NCBI GenBank assembly: GCA_964551975.1
Contig: CAZKFI010000002.1
Location: 1 to 64,000 of the forward strand
Direction: 5' to 3'
DNA length: 64,000 nt
DNA from: REEB426 sp964551975
GTDB lineage: Bacteria > Actinomycetota > Actinomycetes > S36-B12
Part shown: one piece after another, positions 35,135 through 46,485 of the stretch
Layout of the letters: every line of letters starts with the position of its first letter
How positions within the stretch are numbered: the first letter of the stretch is position 1
The notes under the pieces: generated by a model
Database searches by the model: none
Seen by the model: the letters and a program-made list of their open reading frames with translations, nothing else
What the model was told of the DNA's origin: nothing
Program-made: the position numbers and the translations under genes

Positions 35135-35823
35135 GTCAACGAGAACGGCGTGCCATCGCTGCGCACCTTGCCATTGCGACCAACCACTTCATAACGGCCC
35201 GGCTTGGCCTCACGATCGATTTCCGGACACCCCTTGCGACTGAGTACTCCGCTCCAGGTGATGCTCGAGGAGACCGTCTCACCCGGCTGCAGTGTGACCA
35301 CCTTGGACTTGTCACTGGCATTGCAGTCATCACTCGACCACACGTGGTAACCGCCCGAGGTCACCTCGATCTCATTAGCCTTCGGTCCCACATCACGCAG
35401 ACAGGGCAGGTCTCCGATATTGGTGATCGTCAAGGTGAGCACCGGGTTCGACCCAAGCCGGTAGGTGGATGCATCGCTAGTGCCGTCAACGGTGATGACG
35501 TCATCACCGCAGTCAATGGGTTCCCCGGTCGGTGTCTCGACAACCCCAGTCTCATCCGCCGGGGCACTCGCCTCGATCGATGCCAGGGCACTGGGTTCGA
35601 TGCTGGTACCCGAATCATCGATGGCGAAACTGGCCGTTGGTGCCGCCGAAGGCTCCGAATTTGCACTCGGCTCCGAACCTGTAGTGGGCTCCGAACTTCC
35701 ACGTCCACCCAACAGGAACCAGACACCCAGGATCAAGGTGCCAACGGCGACCAGCAGGACCAATCGGCGCAACCAGTACACACTTGGGCGCTCTGGTCCC
35801 ACCGGGAACAGCAGCGAGCTCAC
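35122..35823 (-). CDS. Membrane-anchored extracellular protein (Rv3587c-like position)
   Basis: About 233 residues from GTG 35823; an upstream start up to 35916 cannot be excluded. One hydrophobic helix lies near residues 17-36 (RLVLLVAVGTLILGVWFLLGG), followed by a Ser/Glu/Pro-rich linker with repeated SEP units. The C-terminal domain is beta-rich (LTLTITNIGDLPCLRDVG ... GYHVWSSDDCN ... VTLQPGETVSSSITWSGV), with conserved-looking cysteines that may form disulfides. The N-terminus is cytoplasmic and the rest outside. The gene between radA/disA and mutY in M. tuberculosis has the same character. Function is unknown. Confidence 0.75.
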   Translation of the reverse strand: MSSLLFPVGPERPSVYWLRRLVLLVAVGTLILGVWFLLGGRGSSEPTTGSEPSANSEPSAAPTASFAIDDSGTSIEPSALASIEASAPADETGVVETPTGEPIDCGDDVITVDGTSDASTYRLGSNPVLTLTITNIGDLPCLRDVGPKANEIEVTSGGYHVWSSDDCNASDKSKVVTLQPGETVSSSITWSGVLSRKGCPEIDREAKPGRYEVVGRNGKVRSDGTPFSLTRDS

Positions 35824-35933
35824 GTCGTCACGGTACTGCCCTTTGCCACACCGGGCACTCCTCAGCATCAAATGGACAGGTACCCAAAGGCCGGACATTC
35901 GAGTGTGGTTCGTCAACCGGCGACAATGGCCGG

Positions 35934-36821
35934 GTGCGGGAGCAGGCCGGCGACCTCGTGGCCAACACCATGGCCTGGTTCAGCACCGCGGGTCGAGACC
36001 TCCCCTGGCGTCATCCGGATCGCACCCCTTGGGGGGTGATGGTCAGCGAGTTCATGCTGCAGCAGACGCAGGTGGATCGAGTCCTCCCCGTCTGGCAGGC
36101 CTGGATTGCCCGGTGGCCGACTGCGACCGAGCTCGCCTCGGCTGACCTCGCCACTGTGCTGAGAGCCTGGGGACGACTGGGCTATCCCCGCCGTGCCCAA
36201 CGCCTGCACGCTGCGGCGGCAGTGATTACCGAACGGCACGCCGGGCAGGTTCCAGGCCGCGATGAGCAACTCCGCGCATTGCCGGGGGTCGGCGAATACA
36301 CCTCGGCAGCAATTCGTGCCTTCGCCTTTGGTCAGCCAGCCGTCGTACTCGATACGAATGTGCGGCGGGTGCTGGCCCGGACGCTGCAGGGCAGTGGCAC
36401 AGCGAGCGCTCAGGTGACCAATGCGGAGCGAGCACGAGCGGCCGAATTAGTGCAACAGGCCGGGGCACATGCACCACATTGGTCAGCTGCCGTCATGGAG
36501 TTGGGCGCGCTGGTGTGCACAGCTCGTAACCCAGACTGCGCACAGTGCCCGGTGCGCAGCCAGTGCACCTGGTACCAGGCCGGTCAACCAGCCAGCGTGA
36601 TTCCGCGACGGCAACAACCACGATTCGATGGGAGCGATCGACAGGTACGTGGCCTGATCATGGCCCGACTTCGCGAGGGTCCGGTGGAGGTGGCGGCAAT
36701 GGACCTCATCTGGTCGATCGTCGATCAGCGTGAGCGAGCTGTGAACTCACTGCTGGCGGATGGTCTGGTGGTGCGTACTGCGAACGCCTATCAACTTCCG
36801 GAAACCCGGGCGCTCTCCTAG
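35934..36821 (+). CDS. mutY: A/G-specific adenine glycosylase
   Basis: MutY (295 residues from GTG 35934) removes adenine opposite 8-oxoguanine. The N-terminus has AWFSTAGRDLPWR; the helix-hairpin-helix is LRALPGVGEYTSAAIRAFAFG, with the catalytic Asp following in VVLDTNVRRVL. The four Fe-S cysteines are in CTARNPDCAQCPVRSQC (C-x6-C-x2-C-x5-C). The usual C-terminal NUDIX-like domain is reduced, as in other actinobacteria. The start codon is uncertain because no clear ribosome-binding site precedes it. Confidence 0.94.
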   Translation: MREQAGDLVANTMAWFSTAGRDLPWRHPDRTPWGVMVSEFMLQQTQVDRVLPVWQAWIARWPTATELASADLATVLRAWGRLGYPRRAQRLHAAAAVITERHAGQVPGRDEQLRALPGVGEYTSAAIRAFAFGQPAVVLDTNVRRVLARTLQGSGTASAQVTNAERARAAELVQQAGAHAPHWSAAVMELGALVCTARNPDCAQCPVRSQCTWYQAGQPASVIPRRQQPRFDGSDRQVRGLIMARLREGPVEVAAMDLIWSIVDQRERAVNSLLADGLVVRTANAYQLPETRALS

Positions 36822-37297
36822 CCCAAACCGGCTTCGGTTTCCCTGGGCAATTCGCCGCCGTCAGCGGCCCGCACGACCACCCGCTGACCCGCGGGTGCGG
36901 TGAGGTCGACGTCAACCCACACCCGATCACCGGCTCCCGGCTCCTGCTCGCAGCCGGCATTGCGCAGCCGGGTCACGGACGCCCGCACTTCAATACGATC
37001 CGGACCCTCAACGCCGCTGATGCGGACCTCGTCATCGCGACAGAGCCCTCCCGGCGGTACCGCGATGGCCACCTGCACTACTCGGTCATCCGCCGTAGGT
37101 CGATAGGCGACCGGTTGCATATCCTCCGTCACCCACCCCAGTGCGCCCACTGGGCCGACGCCTCGAAAGACACCCAGCAGCAGCACGCCGACTGCGGTGG
37201 CCGCCAGGATGAACAGCACCCACCACACGATCCGCGGCACTGGGCGACGGGGAGCGTCGAACTCCTCAATCCCGGGGATCAGCGGGCCTCTCACCAT
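36818..37297 (-). CDS. Conserved membrane-anchored protein, function unknown
   Basis: A 159-residue protein with a basic N-terminus, one hydrophobic helix near 24-47 (IVWWVLFILAATAVGVLLLG) and an outside domain of about 110 residues. Two cysteines (in GGLCRDDE and NAGCEQEP) could form a disulfide. The final four bases overlap the mutY stop. I do not recognise a named family; similar one-helix proteins occur at this position upstream of clpC in other actinobacteria. Confidence 0.7.
   Translation of the reverse strand: MVRGPLIPGIEEFDAPRRPVPRIVWWVLFILAATAVGVLLLGVFRGVGPVGALGWVTEDMQPVAYRPTADDRVVQVAIAVPPGGLCRDDEVRISGVEGPDRIEVRASVTRLRNAGCEQEPGAGDRVWVDVDLTAPAGQRVVVRAADGGELPRETEAGLG
36825..36840. terminator. 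Hairpin at the mutY 3' end
   Basis: AAACCG (36825-36830), loop GCTT, CGGTTT (36835-36840): a perfect six-pair stem four bases after the mutY stop, flanked by GCCC (36821-36824) and GGGC (36845-36848), which can extend it. On the plus strand the stem ends in TTT. It is a plausible terminator for mutY that lies inside the end of the convergent gene. Confidence 0.5.
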
Positions 37298-37315
37298 GAG
37301 GAAGCCCGCCGCACC

Positions 37316-39811
<2,496 letters not shown>

Positions 39812-39970
39812 GCCACGCTCCGTTGCTGTCGTCGTCAATGAGGACGTCCTGCTGCCAGCCAGTGTTCATGCTAACTGCAGCTCACCGGACTTGCCGTCCG
39901 TGCGTAATCCGCACCAGCCTGACTACTGGTGACAACGCTGCTGCACCGGGCACCCTTCCCGCTAGGGATA

Positions 39971-39981
39971 CGCCCAGCGCG
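39971..39981. promoter_or_regulatory. Possible ClgR-like site between clpC and ppc
   Basis: CGCCCAGCGCG fits the CGC-N5-GCG outline of the actinobacterial ClgR operator, with one mismatch to the inner consensus as I remember it. It lies about 160 bases upstream of clpC and 48 upstream of ppc. In GC-rich DNA this can occur by chance. Confidence 0.2.
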
Positions 39982-40028
39982 AACAGGACACCGAACCGCA
40001 CGGTCACCCGGTGAGACAGGATGGGCAG

Positions 40029-42746
40029 ATGTCCATTCCCCTGCCGTCGGACGCGGTGGATCAGGATCACCACCTGCGAGCCCAGATCAGGGTTCTCGGC
40101 GATCTGCTCGGCCAGACCCTGACCCGCCAGGTAGGCCCGGAATTGCTGGCTGCGGTGGAACTGGTGCGCGAGACGGCCCGTCAGGACCCCGCCGGCGTGG
40201 CCGCGCTGCTCGATCAGGCACCCCTGGCCATGGCCATCGATCTGGCGCGAGCCTTCTCCATCTATTTCGACCTCGCCAACGTTGCCGAGCAGGTGGAACG
40301 GGCCCGGGATATCCGAGCCACCTGGCAGGCCGAGGGTGGTCCGCTCCAGCGTGCCGTCACGCGGATTCGCCTAGCGGATCCGAGCCCCGACCAGGTAGCC
40401 GCGCTAGCCGGGCGCATGCTGGTGCGGCCCGTGTTCACCGCTCACCCCACTGAGGCGGCCCGCCGTTCAGTCCTGGTGAAACTTCGTCGCATTGCCGACC
40501 ACCTCTTGGACGAACCAGGTGCTGACGAGCGCGCCATTGCCGAACTCATCGACCTCATCTGGCAGACCGATGAACTCCGCCTGGAGAGCCCGCAGGTACT
40601 GGATGAGGCACGCAACGCCCTGTACTACCTGGATGACATGACCCGAGGCCCTCTGACGCGGGTACTACGGGACCTTGCCGCCGCCCTCGGCCAATTGGGT
40701 GTGGAACTGGCTCCTGATACTCGACCGTTGACCTTCGGTTCATGGATCGGTGGTGATCGAGATGGCAATCCCAACGTCACTCCTAGCGTGACGGGTCAGG
40801 TCCTCGTCTTCCAACGGGAGCACGCAATTGCCGACCTGCTTCCCCACATTGATCGCCTCCTTGAAGACCTTTCGGTCTCTGAGCGCCTAGCCGGAGTCAG
40901 CCCGGAATTGGCTGCGTCAGTGCAACAAGACCTGCAGGCGCTTCCCGACCTCGATCCGCGCTTCCTTCGACTCAATGCCGAAGAACCTATTCGCCTGAAG
41001 CTAACGATCATTCGCATGCGACTGCGACTGACACGTGAACGCCTTGCCGCATCCGGGCCCCATATACCCGGCCGCGACTATGTAAGTAGCGACGACATCC
41101 TGGCTGACCTCGGCCTCATTCGCGACAGCCTGCTGCAGCATCGAGGCACTCTTGCCGCGCACGGCGTCCTCGATCACGCCACGCGGCTGGTGGGAGCAAT
41201 CGGACTACGTCTCGCCACTTTGGACATTCGCGAACACGCCGCGAAGTTCCATCAAGCCCTTGCTCCTCTGGTGGATCGACTTGGTGAGCATGCCACGCCG
41301 TACCTGGAGATGTCCCGCAGCGAGCGCACGCGTTTCCTGGCAGACGAATTGGATTCACCGCGACCCTTGGTACTCGCCACGTACCAGCCTGACCCTCAGA
41401 CTGCGAACACCCACGGGATCTTCACTGCCATCCGCGAAGCACTGAACACCTACGGCCCGCGCTGCATCGAGTCCTGCATCATCTCCATGACGACAGGTCC
41501 GGATGATGTTCTCGCCCCAGTAGTTCTCGCGCGCCAGGCAGGCCTAATCGATGACCAGGGCTCGCGCATCGGCTTCGTACCTCTCCTGGAGACTGTCGCT
41601 GAGTTACGCGCTGCAGGTGAGCTTCTGCAGACGCTCCTTGCTGAACCTGCCTATCGCCGGCTGGTGCGATCCCGGGATGACGTGCAGGAAGTCATGTTGG
41701 GGTATTCGGACTCGAACAAGGACGCAGGAATCACGACGTCACAGTGGGAGATTCACCTGGCACAACGCCGGTTGCGCGATGTCTGCGCCGAACACGGTGT
41801 ACGTCTGCGCCTATTCCATGGTCGCGGGGGAACGGTGGGACGCGGTGGCGGACCCACCTACCAGGCGATTCTCTCCCAGCCCTATGGCGTGCTGGATGGT
41901 CAGATCAAGGTCACCGAACAGGGTGAGGTCATCAGCGACAAGTACCTGCTGCCCGTACTTGCGCAGGACAACCTCGAGCAGATGGTTGCAGCGGTGCTGG
42001 AGGCCAGTCTCATTCACCGCGCACCTGCTGTTGCCGTACCGGTCCAGGCGCGCTGGGACGACGTTATGGATATCGCATCGACAGCGGCCCAACGCCGCTA
42101 CCGGGAGCTGGTTGATGATCCCGACCTACCCAGCTACTTCACCCTGTCCACCCCCGTGGAGGAGTTCGGTGCCATGCACCTGGGCTCACGTCCCGCCCGT
42201 CGGCCAGATACGGCGGCCGGCATCGAGGGACTGCGGGCAATTCCCTGGGTGTTCGGCTGGACGCAGTCTCGGCAGATTGTGCCGGGATGGTTTGGCGTCG
42301 GATCAGGTTTGGCCGCCGCGCGTAAAGCCGGGCACGCAGACGACCTAGCGGCCATGGCGACTGGCTGGGAATTTTTCGGTAACTTCCTGGCAAATGTCGA
42401 GATGACCCTGGCCAAGACCGATCTGCACATCGCTGAGCAGTACGTCGAGCGACTCGTACCCGAAGCCTTCCACCATCTGTTCACTGCCATTGAGCAGGAG
42501 TACGCACTGACCGTTGCTGAGATCCTGCGTATCACCGGATCTGCCGAACTTCTGGCAGGGAACCCCTCCCTGGCCAGGACCCTTCGAGTACGCGACACCT
42601 ACCTACTGCCGTTGCACGCACTCCAGATCTCATTGCTGGCCCGAAATCGAGCAGCTCGTGCCAATGGTTTCGAGGACCCACTCCTCAATCGGGCCCTCTC
42701 CGTCACCATCAACGGCATCGCGACCGGCCTTCGCAATACCGGCTGA
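40029..42746 (+). CDS. ppc: Phosphoenolpyruvate carboxylase
   Basis: Anaplerotic enzyme fixing bicarbonate onto PEP to give oxaloacetate (905 residues). Catalytic signatures: VFTAHPTEAARRSVL near 136, GSWIGGDRDGNPNVTPSVT near 237, GYSDSNKDAGITTSQW near 557 and FHGRGGTVGRGGGPTYQAI near 596. The C-terminus ends in NGIATGLRNTG as in the family. I start at ATG 40029; a GTG at 40011 is in frame. No regulatory phosphorylation site of plant type is present. Confidence 0.97.
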   Translation: MSIPLPSDAVDQDHHLRAQIRVLGDLLGQTLTRQVGPELLAAVELVRETARQDPAGVAALLDQAPLAMAIDLARAFSIYFDLANVAEQVERARDIRATWQAEGGPLQRAVTRIRLADPSPDQVAALAGRMLVRPVFTAHPTEAARRSVLVKLRRIADHLLDEPGADERAIAELIDLIWQTDELRLESPQVLDEARNALYYLDDMTRGPLTRVLRDLAAALGQLGVELAPDTRPLTFGSWIGGDRDGNPNVTPSVTGQVLVFQREHAIADLLPHIDRLLEDLSVSERLAGVSPELAASVQQDLQALPDLDPRFLRLNAEEPIRLKLTIIRMRLRLTRERLAASGPHIPGRDYVSSDDILADLGLIRDSLLQHRGTLAAHGVLDHATRLVGAIGLRLATLDIREHAAKFHQALAPLVDRLGEHATPYLEMSRSERTRFLADELDSPRPLVLATYQPDPQTANTHGIFTAIREALNTYGPRCIESCIISMTTGPDDVLAPVVLARQAGLIDDQGSRIGFVPLLETVAELRAAGELLQTLLAEPAYRRLVRSRDDVQEVMLGYSDSNKDAGITTSQWEIHLAQRRLRDVCAEHGVRLRLFHGRGGTVGRGGGPTYQAILSQPYGVLDGQIKVTEQGEVISDKYLLPVLAQDNLEQMVAAVLEASLIHRAPAVAVPVQARWDDVMDIASTAAQRRYRELVDDPDLPSYFTLSTPVEEFGAMHLGSRPARRPDTAAGIEGLRAIPWVFGWTQSRQIVPGWFGVGSGLAAARKAGHADDLAAMATGWEFFGNFLANVEMTLAKTDLHIAEQYVERLVPEAFHHLFTAIEQEYALTVAEILRITGSAELLAGNPSLARTLRVRDTYLLPLHALQISLLARNRAARANGFEDPLLNRALSVTINGIATGLRNTG

Positions 42747-42757
42747 GGAAGTCGGTC

Positions 42758-43363
42758 ATGGTTCCGACGACCTGCATCGTCCTCAGCGGCGGCCGCGCGC
42801 GGCGACTCGGTGAACCCAAGTCGACGGCAGACCTGCATGGCCGGTCCGCCCTGCGGGTTCTCCTCGATGGTCTCCCGAGTGACCTTCCTGTCATCATCGT
42901 TGGTGATGGTGCCCCGGATATCAAGCGCCCGGTGGTGCTGCTGCGCGAAGACCCACCCCATGCCGGACCACTCCATGCATTGGCCACCGCTTTGCGGAGC
43001 AACCTGCACACACCGGCATTCATCCTGTTGGCAGTTGACCTACCCCTGGCCGGTGCGCACTGCCTGCCGCTGGTCGATCTGCTCGGAGTTGCCACGGGTA
43101 CCCCCGCGCCCCAGGCCGTGATCCCAGTGGATGCATCCGGTCGCGCACAACCCCTCGCGGCAGCCTTCGCCACCGAGGCGGTGCGCGAACGTGTGGAAAC
43201 CCTCGACGGGACGATTAACCGGCCGATCTCGCTACTACTGGATCACCTTGACGTGTTCACGGTGCAGCTGGGATCGGATGATCCCCGCGCAGTTGACTTC
43301 TCAGATTTCGACACGCAGCAGGATCTCGACCAACTGCGCACACGCCTCGCCGATCGAGGGTGA
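42758..43363 (+). CDS. MobA-like nucleotidyltransferase
   Basis: A 201-residue NTP-transferase of the MobA family (molybdenum cofactor guanylyltransferase). The nucleotide loop is CIVLSGGRARRLGEPKSTAD, looser than the usual GGxSxRMGxDK; the metal-site Asp lies in FILLAVDLPLAG, and RAQPLAAAF corresponds to the conserved PL motif. ATG 42758 has GAGGAA eight bases upstream, 11 bases after ppc, so it is probably co-transcribed with ppc. No other molybdopterin gene is in the window. Confidence 0.78.
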   Translation: MVPTTCIVLSGGRARRLGEPKSTADLHGRSALRVLLDGLPSDLPVIIVGDGAPDIKRPVVLLREDPPHAGPLHALATALRSNLHTPAFILLAVDLPLAGAHCLPLVDLLGVATGTPAPQAVIPVDASGRAQPLAAAFATEAVRERVETLDGTINRPISLLLDHLDVFTVQLGSDDPRAVDFSDFDTQQDLDQLRTRLADRG

Positions 43364-43382
43364 ACTAGCTGTCGAAATCGGC
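43349..43382. terminator. Hairpin between mobA-like and HAD genes
   Basis: GCCGATCGA (43349-43357) can pair with TCG-AA-ATCGGC (43372-43382), nine pairs with a two-base bulge. It spans the 3' ends of two convergent genes. Weak evidence; no T-run. Confidence 0.3.
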
Positions 43383-44081
43383 CGACACCGCTGCGGCGAA
43401 GGCCGCCATGGATGCAAACTCCCAGGTGGGTGCCACCGTGGTACCCGGATCAGGAGTCGCACCCCATCCAGGCCGATCATGCCGACGGTTGATCCATACC
43501 GTTGGCAGCCCTGCATCCTGGGCGGGGATGTGGTCATGGAAGAGGCTTTGCGCAACGTGCAGCAGCTTAGGTTGACCATGCTCTGCAACATGCTGCAAGA
43601 GGGCCTGAAAGTTTCTCGGGTTCGGTTTGTAACTGCCGATGTCCTCCGCAGTGAGGATCGCATCGAACTGCACACCGAGTCGAGCATTGCTTCCGGCAAA
43701 GGACTCACGGTCGACATTCGACAGAATGATCAACTGGTAGTACCGCTGCAAGTCGGCCAGCGCCTGTGCAGAGTCAGGAAAGGCCGGCCACTGCGGCACT
43801 GACGCAGCAAATGCGGCGAGTTGGTCGTCATTGACGGTCCTATCCAAGGAGGCTGCGGTGCGCCGAAAAGCCTCGGCAAGGACCTGCGGATAGGGCCATG
43901 TGGGGTGCGCGGCTTCTACGGCCGCCTCATGGTCCGCGTAGGCAACGAGCAGATCCTCTTCACCGATAGCCAGACTCGCATCCCGAGCCCAGGGCACCAG
44001 GCTTGCCGCGATGCCCGACTCCCAATCGATCAGAGTGCCGTAGCAATCGAAACTCAGGGCTTGGAAATCTCGCAACTGCAC
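43365..44081 (-). CDS. Haloacid dehalogenase type II-like hydrolase
   Basis: HAD-superfamily hydrolase (238 residues) with nucleophile motif LSFDCYGTLIDWESGI, a cap domain, LIILSNVDRESFAG (motif II) and the lysine/acid region IGSYKPNPRNFQALL followed by HVAQSLFHDHIPAQDAGL. The FDCYGTLIDW spelling is typical of 2-haloacid dehalogenase-like proteins, but many of these act on phosphates. The GTG start is at 44081. It stands alone between mobA-like and DUF885. Confidence 0.87.
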   Translation of the reverse strand: MQLRDFQALSFDCYGTLIDWESGIAASLVPWARDASLAIGEEDLLVAYADHEAAVEAAHPTWPYPQVLAEAFRRTAASLDRTVNDDQLAAFAASVPQWPAFPDSAQALADLQRYYQLIILSNVDRESFAGSNARLGVQFDAILTAEDIGSYKPNPRNFQALLQHVAEHGQPKLLHVAQSLFHDHIPAQDAGLPTVWINRRHDRPGWGATPDPGTTVAPTWEFASMAAFAAAVSADFDS

Positions 44082-44146
44082 TGCGGAATCCTATGACGGC
44101 TCATTTCCCTGACGAAGCAAATCGTCACCGTGCCACACGCATCTGC

Positions 44147-45769
44147 TTACAAACCCAGCAGCATTCGCAGATACCTCGGAGCCGGTGACCCATGGCTCAG
44201 GATGAGATCGTGTAATCGCTGCTGGGACCAATCTGGATGCAGAACACGCAGATCGTCAGCGATGGACCGCACCGCCTGGTAGCCGACGAAGTAGGTGGGC
44301 AGTTGACCGGCTGTCAACAGCGCCCGTCGCCACTTTCCGGCAGCCTCCTGCTCCTCCTGGAAGCCGCGATGCTGCATCAGTTGCATCGCCCCTTCCTCAT
44401 CAATATCGCCCGTATGTACTCGCACGTCCAAGATCGCGTTGATGCACATGCGCGCCTGCATCTTCAACTGTTGCATGCGAAGGGCTAGACCCGCGTCGGG
44501 ATGGGGCTCGTAGCCGTTGGCCAGCAGTACCTCCTCGGCATACACGGCCCAGCCCTCGACGAAGACGCCACTGCGGCCCCAGGCCCGAACGCGACTTGGC
44601 TTGGACAGTCGGTCGTGGGCAAGTTGCAGTACGTGACCCGGAAAAGCCTCATGGGCCATGAGGTCATGTACCAGGATCCCGTTGTACTCCCGATAGAACG
44701 AGCGGACACGGGCTTCGTCCCAACCAACGGGAGTGGGTGCGGTGGCCACATACGTCACCGACGCTTGTGTCTCCAATGGTCCCGGAGCATCGCAGTAGGC
44801 CACGGCGACACCTCGGTGAAACGCCGGCATGTCGATGAGCTCTACGGCGATCTGTGGCACCGTCACAATTCCGGCATCCTGCGTGAACTGACGCGTGGCT
44901 TCCAGGGCATTGGCTAGCGCCGAGCCAATGCCGACGTCATCCATCGGCCACCGGTTAGCGATGTCGTCCAAGGCACGGGGAACGACACCCCGAACCGGTC
45001 TGGCCTCTCCCACATACGCGGCTGCGGTTTCCCGCAGTGCTGCGGTCACCTGGTCCAGGTGGTCCTCGGCTTGACGGAGCACGTCAACCGCACCGATCGG
45101 ATCGTCAAGTGAATGCCAGAGCACGCCGGCATACAGTCGATCACCCAGGCGCGCCGATCGGGTGGCACCGGCCTGCCGTTCCTGCAACCAACGGCAGAAC
45201 TCCCGTACGGCCTGGAGTGCACTATCGACGGTTGCGTCATCGGCGAGCAGGCTGCGCACCTGGTCGTCCAGGAACTGCGTCGTGCCACCCAGTTGCTCGA
45301 TTGCCGTCTGTAAATGCAACAGGGAGCAGTAGTCCAGCGTGCGTCGAGCTTCCTGGAGCCAGTCGGGAATTGCGCGGACGCGCGCGCGCAGCGAGCGCAG
45401 GCGCTCCGGCAGCGGTGCGAAATCCCGTGTCACCAGCAGGTACAGACCGGTTGCTGGGTTCCAGACCATTGGGTCCCAGGTGTGGCGTGCCAACTCGGTG
45501 CGTTGGAACCGCGCCCGGCTGAGTGCCGCCCGCAGGATCTCCAGGTCCACCAGGTCATCGACGCTCAGCGTCGTATCGTCGATTGCATCAAGCACCGCAA
45601 GGTGGTTTTCGATGCGCTCAACCTGCGAGCGCTGCCCCTCGGCGCTCAGATCCGGTAGAGCACCGTCCCAGCGATGGTCGCCAACCGCAGTCGCAGCAAT
45701 CGGATCGAAGCTCAGCAGATCCTCCATGCTGGCGGCGATCACCTGAGCCAGCGGAGATTCAGCCGCCAT
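44147..45769 (-). CDS. DUF885 domain protein (putative metallopeptidase)
   Basis: A 540-residue mostly helical protein. The metal motif HEAFPGHVLQ (HExxxGH) lies near residue 370 in AHEAFPGHVLQLAHDR, followed by SGVFVEGWAVYAEEVLLANG, whose Glu could be a third ligand. These are the marks of DUF885, related to M32/M3-type metallopeptidases. The open frame continues to 45865, but ATG 45769 is two bases after the mazG stop and is the likely start. No signal peptide is visible. Confidence 0.85.
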   Translation of the reverse strand: MAAESPLAQVIAASMEDLLSFDPIAATAVGDHRWDGALPDLSAEGQRSQVERIENHLAVLDAIDDTTLSVDDLVDLEILRAALSRARFQRTELARHTWDPMVWNPATGLYLLVTRDFAPLPERLRSLRARVRAIPDWLQEARRTLDYCSLLHLQTAIEQLGGTTQFLDDQVRSLLADDATVDSALQAVREFCRWLQERQAGATRSARLGDRLYAGVLWHSLDDPIGAVDVLRQAEDHLDQVTAALRETAAAYVGEARPVRGVVPRALDDIANRWPMDDVGIGSALANALEATRQFTQDAGIVTVPQIAVELIDMPAFHRGVAVAYCDAPGPLETQASVTYVATAPTPVGWDEARVRSFYREYNGILVHDLMAHEAFPGHVLQLAHDRLSKPSRVRAWGRSGVFVEGWAVYAEEVLLANGYEPHPDAGLALRMQQLKMQARMCINAILDVRVHTGDIDEEGAMQLMQHRGFQEEQEAAGKWRRALLTAGQLPTYFVGYQAVRSIADDLRVLHPDWSQQRLHDLILSHGSPAPRYLRMLLGL

Positions 45770-45771
45770 GA

Positions 45772-46467
45772 CTAGGACGTCGAGCTGTGCATCGCGGCCT
45801 CGACCTCGCGTATCTGTCCGGCGCGTTCCCGCACCGCATTGCGCAAGGCACTTTCGGCGTCCCAACCACGCTGACGACCCGCTGCAACAAGTGCGAGCAG
45901 CAGGTCACCGAGTTGAGTCTGGCTGGTGATGGATTCCATCAGGGCCTCTGCCGCATCCTGCTCAGTCAGCACAGGCAGCTGCTGGCTGAGGTTGGCACTG
46001 CGTGACAGCAGCTTGCCTGCCTTCATCAACGCGGGCAGTTGCTCAGGGATGCCCTCGGTCACTGATTCGCGGCCCTTTTCCTGAGCCTTACGCACATGCC
46101 AATCGGCCTCGACTGCTTCAGCGGAACTGGCACTGGCGTCAGCGAAGACATGGGGGTGTCGGCGAACCAACTTTTCGATAATGCCATCGGCGACATCGTC
46201 GATCGTGAACGCCTCCTCAGAATTCTCAGTGGCGATCCGCGCATGGAAGACCACCTGGAGGAGTAGGTCACCAAGTTCTTCCCTGAGCGCAGCCCAGTCC
46301 TGCAGATCGATGGCTTCAACTACCTCGTAGCTTTCCTCGATGAGGTACTCGATCAACGATGCATGCGTCTGTCTGGCATCCCACGGACACCCGCCTGGCG
46401 AACGCAAGCGATCCATGACAGCTACCAGGTCAATGACCCGGCTTCCGGCGACCGGCTGGTCGACCAT
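45772..46467 (-). CDS. mazG: Nucleoside triphosphate pyrophosphohydrolase MazG
   Basis: House-cleaning NTP pyrophosphatase (231 residues). The metal-binding acidic pattern is clear: GGCPWDARQTHASL, YLIEESYEVVEAID and LREELGDLLLQVVFHARIA (about 55-75). A second, weaker MazG half follows. It lies between the SurA_N-like lipoprotein and DUF885; the mfd-lipoprotein-mazG grouping is common in actinobacteria. ATG 46467. Confidence 0.94.
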   Translation of the reverse strand: MVDQPVAGSRVIDLVAVMDRLRSPGGCPWDARQTHASLIEYLIEESYEVVEAIDLQDWAALREELGDLLLQVVFHARIATENSEEAFTIDDVADGIIEKLVRRHPHVFADASASSAEAVEADWHVRKAQEKGRESVTEGIPEQLPALMKAGKLLSRSANLSQQLPVLTEQDAAEALMESITSQTQLGDLLLALVAAGRQRGWDAESALRNAVRERAGQIREVEAAMHSSTS

Positions 46468-46485
46468 GCGCAGACTCGAACCTGC

